NCBI GenBank assembly: GCA_964506185.1
Contig: CAZDKL010000018.1
Coordinates: 1-33,898, forward strand
From: UBA2144 sp964506185
GTDB taxonomy: Bacteria; Patescibacteriota; Gracilibacteria; Peribacterales; Peribacteraceae
DNA: 33,898 nucleotides
Direction: 5' to 3'
The notes beneath the pieces were generated by a model. That model had not been told where the DNA came from, did no database searches, and worked only from the letters and a program-made list of their open reading frames with translations. The position numbers and the translations under genes were made by a program. Below, piece after piece: positions 24,322 through 31,679 of this stretch (within the stretch, counting starts at the first letter, position 1; every line of letters starts with the position of its first letter).

Positions 24322-24858
24322 TTACTTGAGGACTACGACTTCACGACCTTCAGCCTTCAAACTCCCCCTGCCTTTAACTTTGAATTCTTTTTCGGGCGCG
24401 CTACCTTTGGCACCGCACTTATCAAGAAGATCAGCATAGGCATCTTTATCTTTTGTCTGAATTGGAACAAGAGCTCGTGGATCCAATTGATCAACTATCT
24501 TCTGTCCAAGCTTCGCATCATCGGCAGGCAAGAATAGAACATCAATGTCACCCAGTAGTTCAATTATGTGATCGGAGAGTTCTTCAAGTGGTGGGGCAAG
24601 AAACGCGCACCTTACGTCTTCTACATCTATTACATATGTAACTCTATCGCCTTCGCCATGTGCAATCCCTCGAACTGCAAGTCCATCGAAATCATATTCG
24701 CCGGGCCAGGAAATTGTTCCCTCTTGTGGCTCATCCTCCGGACGAATCAGAAGAGATAAATCATACTTTGAATCGGCCTTATCCGGAAACACGATGCACT
24801 TTTTGCCGCCGTTAACGACTTTGATTGTGCCTGAATTTTGAAGTGAGAATGTAAGCAT
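24322..24858 (-). CDS. Degenerate metallo-beta-lactamase-fold protein
   Basis: 178 residues from ATG 24858 (ATG 24870 and a further upstream start are alternatives). ISWPGEYDFDGLAVRGI, VTYVIDVEDVRCAFL, LLGDIDVLFLPADD and LDPRALVPIQTKD follow the order of UPF0173-type metallo-hydrolases. The HxHxDH zinc motif that should lie in the N-terminal third is missing and the protein is shorter, so catalysis is unlikely. Last gene of the lspA-murA cluster on the minus strand, separated from murA by a repeat. Confidence 0.65.
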   Translation of the reverse strand: MLTFSLQNSGTIKVVNGGKKCIVFPDKADSKYDLSLLIRPEDEPQEGTISWPGEYDFDGLAVRGIAHGEGDRVTYVIDVEDVRCAFLAPPLEELSDHIIELLGDIDVLFLPADDAKLGQKIVDQLDPRALVPIQTKDKDAYADLLDKCGAKGSAPEKEFKVKGRGSLKAEGREVVVLK

Positions 24859-24916
24859 ATCGCGGTGCATAATAATGAAGTTGCAGACTTGTGTACAGAA
24901 ATGCCTTAACAAAAAG

Positions 24917-24990
24917 CAGATTGGCAGATTGGCACGGGCGCTCCGCGCCCTTTGGCAGATTAGCTAATCTGCTAATCTGCAAATCTGCTA
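24917..24990. repeat. Palindromic repeat, GCAGATTAG family copy 2
   Basis: GCAGATTGG words, a GGGCGC-tcc-GCGCCC hairpin (about 24936-24950) and the perfect 18-bp palindrome GCAGATTAGCTAATCTGC (24955-24972), identical to 8228-8245. It lies between murA and the downstream metallo-hydrolase-like gene and just touches the murA stop. Confidence 0.65.
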
Positions 24991-26340
24991 ACTGGCTATT
25001 CGTTCCATTTCGGCCCCCAACCCCCTTAATTTTTCCTCGAGCCGATCGTATCCCCGCTCAATGTATCTGACGTCTGTGATTACCGTTTCTCCTTCCGCAC
25101 AAAGTCCGGCAACTACCATTGCGGCTCCTGCACGGATATCATTACTGGCCACTGTGCGTCCTCTGAGCTGCGTAGGACCGAGTATAAGCGCCTGATGGGA
25201 GTTCAGGACCTCTATGTGCGCTCCCATCTTCTCAAGCTCGTACAAGTACGCCATACGGCCTTCATACAGCCTCTCAAATACTTTACTAACGCCGTCTGAT
25301 TGCGTCATAACGACCCCAAGGGTGGGGAGAAGGTCTGTTGGAAATCCCGGAAATATATTGGTTCTAACTTCGGTTGCTTTGAGTGATGATAATTCACCAT
25401 CAATAAATAAAACTTTTTCCGCTTCATCATACTTCCAAACAATTCCCATGCGGCTAAGAGCTCCAAGGAATGCAAGCAAATGATCGAATTCAACGTTATG
25501 AAGTCTGACCTTCCCGCCGGTAACAATTGCCGCACATGCAAGCGAACCAACTTCCAGATAATCCGACGTAACTTTATGAGTAGTGCTTCGCAAAACTTGT
25601 TTGCCTCTGACTTTAATTGTATGTGTTCCGATTCCATCAATTTCCGCACCCATAGAAATCAACATTTTGCATACCTCCTGAACATGAGGTTCTGCAGCTG
25701 CCATATCAATTTGTGTTTCGCCCGGAATAAGAGCTGCAGCCATAACTGCATTCTCTGTCGCAGTAACCGAGAACTCAGGAAGTATCACACGCGAAGGCTT
25801 TAGCTGGCCTTGCAGGTGGAGTACATCATCCTGACTGGAATCGACTGCTCCCATTTGTTTGAAAGCCTCTAAGTGCGCATCCATAGGACGCTTGCCAATT
25901 ACATCCCCTCCCGGATATGCCATCTCCACAACCCCGAATCGCGTCAGCAGAGGCCCCATTAATACGCTTGATGCTCTTAGTTTGCCGACGAGATCGGCAG
26001 GTATTTTTTTTGAATGAATGGAGTGCGCCCTTATCCGAACTGTCCCATCAATAAAACTTGTTTCAGCTCCAAGGTAATTCAAGATCTCAAGCATCATCCT
26101 TACGTCTCTCAAATCCGGAACGTTTGTAAGCACTGTTTCTCCGTCGCCAAGAATGCTCGTAGCAATTAATGGCAATACTGCATTTTTCGATCCGCTAACA
26201 TTTACATCTCCTCTAAGCGGATTACCTCCCCGAATCCTGTAACGAACATCAGCCTGAGTTGCAGCTGACTTCACAGCATCTGTAATCGCAGACTTAGAAA
26301 TCTGCTCGGCCGTTTTTTCAATTGTGTGGGACGGATCCAT
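24988..26340 (-). CDS. murA: UDP-N-acetylglucosamine 1-carboxyvinyltransferase, Asp in place of catalytic Cys
   Basis: 450 residues, with an N-terminal extension of about 30. First committed step of peptidoglycan synthesis: transfers enolpyruvate from PEP to UDP-GlcNAc. The PEP/substrate lysine is in NVSGSKNAVLPL (SKN, 51-53). RASSVLMGPLLTRFG and DIRAGAAMVVAGLCAEG are typical. The active-site loop reads PGGDVIGKRPMDAH: Asp146 sits where E. coli has Cys115. Cys-to-Asp is known to leave MurA active but insensitive to fosfomycin. It follows lspA by 45 bases. No ribosome binding site visible. Confidence 0.96.
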   Translation of the reverse strand: MDPSHTIEKTAEQISKSAITDAVKSAATQADVRYRIRGGNPLRGDVNVSGSKNAVLPLIATSILGDGETVLTNVPDLRDVRMMLEILNYLGAETSFIDGTVRIRAHSIHSKKIPADLVGKLRASSVLMGPLLTRFGVVEMAYPGGDVIGKRPMDAHLEAFKQMGAVDSSQDDVLHLQGQLKPSRVILPEFSVTATENAVMAAALIPGETQIDMAAAEPHVQEVCKMLISMGAEIDGIGTHTIKVRGKQVLRSTTHKVTSDYLEVGSLACAAIVTGGKVRLHNVEFDHLLAFLGALSRMGIVWKYDEAEKVLFIDGELSSLKATEVRTNIFPGFPTDLLPTLGVVMTQSDGVSKVFERLYEGRMAYLYELEKMGAHIEVLNSHQALILGPTQLRGRTVASNDIRAGAAMVVAGLCAEGETVITDVRYIERGYDRLEEKLRGLGAEMERIAS

Positions 26341-26385
26341 GTAGGGGAAAGGTATTGTAGCGCATCTTTATCTCTTCCAAATATT

Positions 26386-26811
26386 TTATTTCTTTTTTAC
26401 CACCATTTCCCAAAAAAGAACTGCAATTCCCACTGTTATACAACTATCTGCCACATTGAAGACCGGAAAATTGCCAACCTGAAAGAAATCCGTGACCGTT
26501 CCATCAATCAATCGATCAATAATATTTGCCAATCCTCCGCCAATTATCAAACCGAATCCGACTTTGCTTGCATTTGTCTTGGCATCCTTGGATGCATACC
26601 AAGCCACAAAGAACAGAGCCAGAAAGATCACAAACATCTGGAAGTGCTCAGGCAGATTTATTCCAAATGCGACTCCTGAATTTAATGTGTGCTCCAATCC
26701 AATGAATGAGCCAATGATCGCAATCCGTTCAGCCAGAAACTGATCCGCCAAAAGTGCTAAAGCAATGCTTGCAACCAAAGCCGATAGAATTGTGATCCAG
26801 AGTGGTCTCAC
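26386..26811 (-). CDS. lspA: Signal peptidase II (lipoprotein signal peptidase)
   Basis: 141 residues, four membrane segments. It cleaves prolipoproteins in the cytoplasmic membrane. Catalytic aspartates are in NIIDRLIDG (Asp99) and VFNVADSCITVG (Asp122), and NSGVAFGI (44-51) is the conserved N-terminal motif. Start codon is GTG at 26811. Likely an operon with murA. Divergent from the candidate ncRNA and nusA. Confidence 0.93.
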   Translation of the reverse strand: MRPLWITILSALVASIALALLADQFLAERIAIIGSFIGLEHTLNSGVAFGINLPEHFQMFVIFLALFFVAWYASKDAKTNASKVGFGLIIGGGLANIIDRLIDGTVTDFFQVGNFPVFNVADSCITVGIAVLFWEMVVKKK

Positions 26812-26836
26812 ACTGATATATTAGCGTTATTCCAGT

Positions 26837-26864
26837 TTGACATTTATTAATATAATTGTAAATT
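26837..26864 (+). promoter_or_regulatory. Promoter driving the candidate structured RNA
   Basis: Perfect TTGACA (26837-26842), a 16-base spacer and TAAATT (26859-26864). Transcription would begin near 26871, at the first hairpin of the structured region. Confidence 0.45.
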
Positions 26865-26870
26865 AAATCA

Positions 26871-27115
26871 GCTTCAGCACCTCTGGCCGTAGGTGATTTG
26901 GGTGAAGCCTTAGGATAGACATCCTATCACTTCCTAAAGCTTCGTTGATACTGGTTGGCTTCCTCTTGAAGCCAATGCGGTTCCCTCCTAAAAGAGAGAG
27001 AAGAGAATTGCGTAGTAAATGGTATTTGGCGGATTGGCTGCCCCCGCCGACAAATACCGCCTGCGCCTGAAGCACGCTGTGGATCCCAATATTCTCTCAT
27101 CCACAGCACCTTTTT
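26871..27115 (+). ncRNA. Candidate structured non-coding RNA upstream of nusA
   Basis: About 245 nt without a convincing gene but with ordered hairpins: CACCT/AGGTG (26878-26882, 26891-26895) nested in CTTCA/TGAAG; GAAGC-c-TTAGG paired with CCTAA-a-GCTTC (26904-26914, 26933-26943), an 11-bp stem with one mismatch; TTGGCTTC-CTCTT-GAAGCCAA (26955-26975); GGTATTT-GGCGG with CCGCC-GAC-AAATACC (27021-27058); and a final GCTGTGGA/TCCACAGC stem before a T run. It has its own promoter. It does not match the landmarks I know for tmRNA, RNase P, SRP or 6S RNA. It might be a trans-acting RNA, or if read through, a nusA leader. Confidence 0.5.
27076..27115 (+). terminator. Rho-independent terminator of the candidate RNA
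   Basis: GCTGTGGA (27076-27083) pairs perfectly with TCCACAGC (27100-27107), followed by ACC and TTTTT (27111-27115). The loop of 16 bases is long, but the layout is a plausible intrinsic terminator just before the nusA promoter. Confidence 0.55.
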
Positions 27116-27117
27116 AC

Positions 27118-27145
27118 TTGCTTCCTGCAAAGAAAGGTGTACAAT
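27118..27145 (+). promoter_or_regulatory. nusA promoter
   Basis: TTGCTT (27118-27123), a 16-base spacer, TACAAT (27140-27145). Predicted leader about 70 bases. The -35 immediately follows the T run of the preceding terminator. Confidence 0.5.
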
Positions 27146-27220
27146 AACAACGTAATTAAGTTTCACTGTCTTGTGATCAAGACGGTGATTTTTTTCAAGA
27201 ATCATTTTCCACTTTCTCTT

Positions 27221-28729
27221 ATGAGAGCTTCATTCCTCGCCGCCATTAACCAGATTTGTTCAGAAAAGAACGTGAGCCCGACTCAGGTTCTGGATGCTGT
27301 AAAGATGGCAATCGCCACCGCTTACAGAAAAGACTTTGGAAACAAAGAGCAGGAAATACGCGTTGACCTTGAAGAAGGCCGCGACATGCCGACTATCTTG
27401 TTGGTCAAAGAGGTTGTTGATGATGTTGAAAATGATAACTTCGAAATTTCTGTCGCAGACGCAAAGAAGATCAAGCCAAGTTCAGAAGCTGGAGATGAAA
27501 TAGAAATTGATGTAACTCCAGTTGGTTACGGGCGCATCGCAGCGCAGGCAGCTAAGCAGGTGATACTTCAAAAACTTCAGGAAGCAGAGAAACAAAGTCT
27601 GTACGAGATGTTCAAGGACAGAGAAGAAGAATTGCTAACTGCAAACGTTACGAAGGTTGAACCCAACTGGGTGACTTTGGAAATTGAGGGAATGACTGTC
27701 TCGCTTCCGTGGAGAGAACAGATTCCGGGAGAGCACTACTACACAGGAAAAAGGATCCGCGTTTACTTGGATAAAGTTGAACTGACCGGAAAGGGACCGC
27801 AACTGAGAATTTCCAGAACTCATCCCAACCTTGTTCGTAAATTACTTGAACTTGAGATTCCTGAAGTTAGGAATGGCGACGTGGAAATAAAAGGAATCGC
27901 TCGCGACGCAGGATTCAGAAGTAAGGTTGCAGTGTTTAGTTCTGATCCCAGGATTGACCCCATTGGAGCATGCGTCGGACAAAAGGGAGTGAGGATCCAG
28001 GCAGTTATGGAAGAGATTAATGGCGAGCGAGTAGATATGATCGAGTGGGCGGAAGATCCGATTAAGTTGATTTCAACTGCTCTCCAACCGGCTGCAATTT
28101 CAGCTGTAATAATCGTCAACGATCAGGAAGGAGTTGATGAAGAGGGTAGAAAGATTAAAAAGCGTGCTGCAGTTTTCGTGGAAGAAGCCCAGCGCCCGAT
28201 GGCGATTGGAAAGAAAGGGCAAAACATCAGACTTGCAACTGACCTTACGGGATATGAGTTGGACATGTATAACTACGAGGAGCTTCCTGCATTCAAGGCA
28301 AAGCTCGCTGAGCTTCAGGGTAAGGAAATCGAAGTGATTGAGATTAAACATGACGAGGAGGAGGAAGACGATGCACCAAAGGCAGGAGCAAAGCCGGGAG
28401 CACTTAAGAAGAAGGAGAAGAAAGAACCCAAAGAATCTGACGACTCCGAAGCTTCAAAAGAATCCGATGACGATTCTGTAGCTGCGACTGCTGAGTCGCA
28501 GTCTGCGCCAAAGGCGCAGAAAGACGAAGAAGATGCAAACGCCGAGTCGCAGCCTGAGCCGGAGGCTCAGAAAAAGAAAGATTCGACTTCCAAAGAATCT
28601 GAGGATGCTAAGCCCGCACCCGCACCCACACCCGAGCCTGAAAAGGAGGCTGAAGAAGAGAACCAGGAGTCCGAAGAACCAGAAGAAGACGAAAAGAAGC
28701 CAGAGGAAGGAGGAAAAAAAGAGGATTAA
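27221..28729 (+). CDS. nusA: Transcription termination/antitermination factor NusA with acidic tail
   Basis: 502 residues from ATG 27221 (an in-frame GTG at 27137 overlaps the promoter). The N-terminal RNA-polymerase-binding domain (1-120) is followed by an S1 domain (about 135-200) and two KH domains, with GACVGQKGVRIQAV (KH1) and AIGKKGQNIRLA (KH2). From about residue 376 to the end the protein is a low-complexity tail rich in Glu, Asp, Lys, Pro and Ser. This replaces the acidic repeats of proteobacterial NusA. Two hairpin-forming DNA segments sit within the tail in frame (28502-28570). Divergent from lspA. Confidence 0.95.
   Translation: MRASFLAAINQICSEKNVSPTQVLDAVKMAIATAYRKDFGNKEQEIRVDLEEGRDMPTILLVKEVVDDVENDNFEISVADAKKIKPSSEAGDEIEIDVTPVGYGRIAAQAAKQVILQKLQEAEKQSLYEMFKDREEELLTANVTKVEPNWVTLEIEGMTVSLPWREQIPGEHYYTGKRIRVYLDKVELTGKGPQLRISRTHPNLVRKLLELEIPEVRNGDVEIKGIARDAGFRSKVAVFSSDPRIDPIGACVGQKGVRIQAVMEEINGERVDMIEWAEDPIKLISTALQPAAISAVIIVNDQEGVDEEGRKIKKRAAVFVEEAQRPMAIGKKGQNIRLATDLTGYELDMYNYEELPAFKAKLAELQGKEIEVIEIKHDEEEEDDAPKAGAKPGALKKKEKKEPKESDDSEASKESDDDSVAATAESQSAPKAQKDEEDANAESQPEPEAQKKKDSTSKESEDAKPAPAPTPEPEKEAEEENQESEEPEEDEKKPEEGGKKED
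28502..28570. repeat. Two in-frame hairpins in the nusA tail
   Basis: TCTGCGCC-aaa-GGCGCAGA (28502-28520) and CTGAGCC-gga-GGCTCAG (28554-28570), each preceded by the same word GAGTCGCAG. Stem and 3-base loop design is like the intergenic hairpins of this window. They encode SAPKAQK and PEPEAQK. Confidence 0.5.
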
Positions 28730-28756
28730 TATCCTAATATTAAGGGAAGACAGTTC

Positions 28757-28784
28757 TTGACTACAATATTTACTATTGTATAGT
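28757..28784 (+). promoter_or_regulatory. Promoter of the gene at 28793
   Basis: TTGACT (28757-28762), 16-base spacer, TATAGT (28779-28784). The ATG is 8 bases after the -10, so transcription would start at or next to the start codon. Confidence 0.65.
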
Positions 28785-28792
28785 ATCGCTCT

Positions 28793-29335
28793 ATGGCAAA
28801 ATCTGGAGAAGAGTTCTACGAAAACCTCGGCATTCCAGCAAATATCCTTGATGAAGGATATGAGCCTGAAGATAGAGCACCTGATGCATCAACTGATGTT
28901 ATATTCCAAATGATTCGTGGTGAGCTAGATCGCACTGCCACATCACTTGTTCGTAAAGCTATTGCGATTTATCCAAATTGGAGAGATGCATATCGTGAGG
29001 TACTTGAAGATGACACTGATTTTGAAGTAGCAATTGAACGCATTCGTGGACATTTAAAAGAAGGAGGACCTCCGGTCGACTATGCTGCAATACATCTATA
29101 CGAAAGAGGTGACCTGGACGAGGAAGAAACACGCATCGTACGTAGACGCATTGTGACATGGAAAACGTGGAATAATGCATATTGGGAAGTTGCTATTACT
29201 CTTATAGACGATGAAGATGATACTAAAACCGTGCCACCACAATCAGAAACTGATGTACCTGAGTGGGTTAGAGAAGTTGTACAGGAAAAGCTGCAGAAGA
29301 TGAGAAAGGAAGAAGGCGAAAAGACTACAAGCTAA
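28793..29335 (+). CDS. Hypothetical protein with internal duplication
   Basis: 180 residues, acidic, not recognised. Residues 40-70 (RGELDRTATSLVRKAIAIYP, then NWRDAYREV) and 103-133 (RGDLDEEETRIVRRRIVTWK, then TWNNAYWEV) align without gaps at a 63-residue offset, sharing RG-LD, VR, I, W, AY and EV. This suggests two copies of a small helical module. The tail is charged (LQKMRKEEGEKTTS). Probably the first gene of a unit with the exonuclease gene downstream; the gap of 25 bases holds an AGCTA-type repeat. Confidence 0.65.
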   Translation: MAKSGEEFYENLGIPANILDEGYEPEDRAPDASTDVIFQMIRGELDRTATSLVRKAIAIYPNWRDAYREVLEDDTDFEVAIERIRGHLKEGGPPVDYAAIHLYERGDLDEEETRIVRRRIVTWKTWNNAYWEVAITLIDDEDDTKTVPPQSETDVPEWVREVVQEKLQKMRKEEGEKTTS

Positions 29336-29360
29336 TAGCTAAAAGCTATAAGCTAGTAGC
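29329..29360. repeat. AGCTA-word repeat between two genes
   Basis: The words AGCTAATAGC, TAAAAGC and TATAAGC repeat four times in 32 bases and can pair with each other. The block spans the stop of the upstream gene and runs to the GTG start of the next. Confidence 0.5.
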
Positions 29361-31679
29361 GTGAAACTCCCGCCATTATCCTTCGTCGTTCTGGACACCG
29401 AAACAACCGGTTTTGTGCCGCGTGCTAACCGCGTGATTGAGTTTGCTGCAATACGAGTGGAGAACGGAAAAATAGCATCTGAGTACGAGCAGTTGTATTC
29501 AATTCCGACAGAGATTCCTCAGACAGTTCAGGTTCTTACTCGAATTAAGAATGAAGCACTGGAAGGAATGCCGGAGTTTTCCGAAAAACAAACCGAGATT
29601 ATGGAATTCATCGGTGACGGAACTCTTATCATCGGACAAAATATTAACTTTGACATCGGAATGCTTAAGGGCGAGGGAGTTGATCTATCTGAAAATCCAA
29701 AACTTGATACTGCAATGATCGCATCGCTAGTTTTTCCTGAACTTAGAAGTTACTCACTTGGTTACGTCAGTAACATTTTGAAGTTGAAGCACGAGCCTGT
29801 TCACCGAGCGATGGGAGATGTGAATGCAACGTTGGAGCTACTGAGCAAGTGCTGGGAAAGACTGTTGGAACTTCCACCTGAGTTACATGAAGTCAGCAAG
29901 CTAATCATGGGAAAGAGTTCACCGGGATACGAAATGCTCTTCGGCTCTTTACCTGAGCCAAAGCACAAGAAGACTCCAAAGTGGTTCACAATTCCTAATC
30001 CTAAACTAAGTTCATCTGCACATGTTTCTCCGCTTGCAGAAGCAATTTTCCAGAAGCCAGAAATCGGAAAGATTTCACTCACAGAAGAGCCAATGGCCCC
30101 AACAACAATGCAACAGCTTTTGGACGCAGCTGTTTCGCGTGAAGACACTGTCCATTGGATTGCAGTAAAAAACTTGGAAGCCGCACTAAGAAGGCTAACG
30201 ATTCCGGAAGGAGTTAGAGTTCTTCAACCACCTTGGAATTTATATGACTTAAAAGCCGCAGCATCGTTTGCACAACAAGATGAATTTACAGCCGATGAAG
30301 GCTCACTCGCAGTTAAACTTGCATGGTACGAACCTGATAACATCAGAAACTTTCCAATTCACGGAGAAGAAAAATCTGTTTGGAATGGCAAGCTTGCATG
30401 TACCGATGAATCCGATTCATATACTGCACAGTTTGATGATCTCCCAGGGGTTGTACTTCTGGATCACAGGCAACTACTTGCCTTTCTTGGAGATCCTGAA
30501 CATAGAGCACACGGAGCACTAAATGAGCAAACTCATATCATCATCGACGACGCATCGATGCTTGAAGATACGGCAACCAAAGCTTACGGCTGGTACTGCA
30601 AACTAGATGATATCCGAGCTGGATCCGAGGGGAATGACGATCTTACAGGATTTACTGACGGAGTTCAGATGTGGATAGAGAAAGTACGCGAAGGTCAGGA
30701 CAATCATCCAATCACTCGTGCAATGCTTCAGACACCAGAAGTATCCGGATTGCGAGATAGATTAAATGAAATTATCGGTAGGGGCACAGCGCGCTGTGCC
30801 CCTACGAAACAATTGGAGAATCTATCTCGCATCCTTGATCAAGACCAAGTTCACGGGCGCATTGCATGGATCGACATCCGCCAAAACGGAAGCCAATCGC
30901 TTGAATCAGTCCCGGAGTTTATAAGCGAAGTGCTGAACGAAAATTTGTTCAGCAAGTTTTCAACAACTCTTCTCATTCCTCCCTCTTCCAATGAAACATT
31001 GACTGAAATATTGCCGAAATCCTTGGATACAATTCTTTCTGCATCGGAAGATACGGATCTTGATCGCCCTGCAATAACCTTTTCTCCCGACAAATCCATA
31101 GAAACCTATTTGGTAAAACCGCAAGGGAGCAGGCAGATCATATTGCTTCCAAGCAGAAGGCTGATCGAAGATGCATTTATTAAATACACGGAAGAATTGG
31201 AATCAAAAGGAACTTCGCTTATTTGCCAGAACCTAAGCGGGGGACTGGAGCGCATGCAGGCTGAATTTATCGCCGCAAAAACTCCATGCATTTGGCTGCT
31301 TACTCCGTGGACTTATGAGGGCGTTACTCTTCCTCCGGAAATGGTTGATCAGCTGATTATTCAGAGCCTTCCTTTTGACTATCCATCCTATCCAACGTTC
31401 GCAAAAAGATCGGAACACTATAAAAATTCTTTCGAGGAGTATTCACTTCCCCGACTTGAACATCGAATCTTCAGACTTCTTAGAATGTTCTGCAGGCACA
31501 GAACTCCTGACGGGAACGTAACTGTTCTGGATAACAGATTGGACAAAAAAGCATACGGAAAACGCATAAAAGCTTACATTGAAGACCTATCACGATCCGA
31601 AGAAGCACCTAAGCCCAAAAGAAGGAAGAAATCAAAGAAGGCTGAGGATATTCATGAGGATCAGTTATCGATGTTTTAA
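29361..31679 (+). CDS. DnaQ-type 3'-5' exonuclease fused to a motif-less DinG-like helicase
   Basis: 772 residues from GTG 29361. The exonuclease domain (1-165) is complete: LDTETTG (Asp12, Glu14), GQNINFDIGML (Asp98) and HRAMGDVNAT (His148, Asp153). The rest follows the DinG layout of Gram-positive exonuclease-helicase fusions, but key ATPase motifs are lost: no Walker A is visible, the DEAH position reads IIIDDAS (393-399), and the motif VI region (about 698-727, HRIFRLLRMFCRHRTPDGNV) lacks the QGxGRxIR signature. So it is probably an exonuclease with a structural DinG-like part. A 28-bp palindrome is inserted in frame at 30778-30805. Its end overlaps the convergent sugar transferase by 4 bases. 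Confidence 0.85.
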   Translation: MKLPPLSFVVLDTETTGFVPRANRVIEFAAIRVENGKIASEYEQLYSIPTEIPQTVQVLTRIKNEALEGMPEFSEKQTEIMEFIGDGTLIIGQNINFDIGMLKGEGVDLSENPKLDTAMIASLVFPELRSYSLGYVSNILKLKHEPVHRAMGDVNATLELLSKCWERLLELPPELHEVSKLIMGKSSPGYEMLFGSLPEPKHKKTPKWFTIPNPKLSSSAHVSPLAEAIFQKPEIGKISLTEEPMAPTTMQQLLDAAVSREDTVHWIAVKNLEAALRRLTIPEGVRVLQPPWNLYDLKAAASFAQQDEFTADEGSLAVKLAWYEPDNIRNFPIHGEEKSVWNGKLACTDESDSYTAQFDDLPGVVLLDHRQLLAFLGDPEHRAHGALNEQTHIIIDDASMLEDTATKAYGWYCKLDDIRAGSEGNDDLTGFTDGVQMWIEKVREGQDNHPITRAMLQTPEVSGLRDRLNEIIGRGTARCAPTKQLENLSRILDQDQVHGRIAWIDIRQNGSQSLESVPEFISEVLNENLFSKFSTTLLIPPSSNETLTEILPKSLDTILSASEDTDLDRPAITFSPDKSIETYLVKPQGSRQIILLPSRRLIEDAFIKYTEELESKGTSLICQNLSGGLERMQAEFIAAKTPCIWLLTPWTYEGVTLPPEMVDQLIIQSLPFDYPSYPTFAKRSEHYKNSFEEYSLPRLEHRIFRLLRMFCRHRTPDGNVTVLDNRLDKKAYGKRIKAYIEDLSRSEEAPKPKRRKKSKKAEDIHEDQLSMF
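30778..30805. repeat. 28-bp perfect palindrome within the exonuclease gene
   Basis: GTAGGGGCACAGCG followed by its exact reverse complement. It encodes GRGTARCAPT (about residues 473-482) without breaking the frame. GTAGGGGCA...TGCCCCTAC palindromes are a known mobile repeat type in many bacteria, so this is likely an inserted repeat. Confidence 0.75.

Noticed and set aside
26976..26989. Minus-strand AGGAGGGAACCGCA resembles the T-box consensus (11 of 14 by eye) upstream of lspA.
   Set aside because: No recognisable specifier stem or antiterminator/terminator pair on that strand, and lspA-murA is not a usual T-box target. The promoter and T run fit the plus strand better.
26863..27205. Minus-strand open frames across the hairpin-rich region upstream of nusA.
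   Set aside because: Low-complexity, basic translations without homology, overlapping each other; the ordered hairpins and terminator fit an RNA better.
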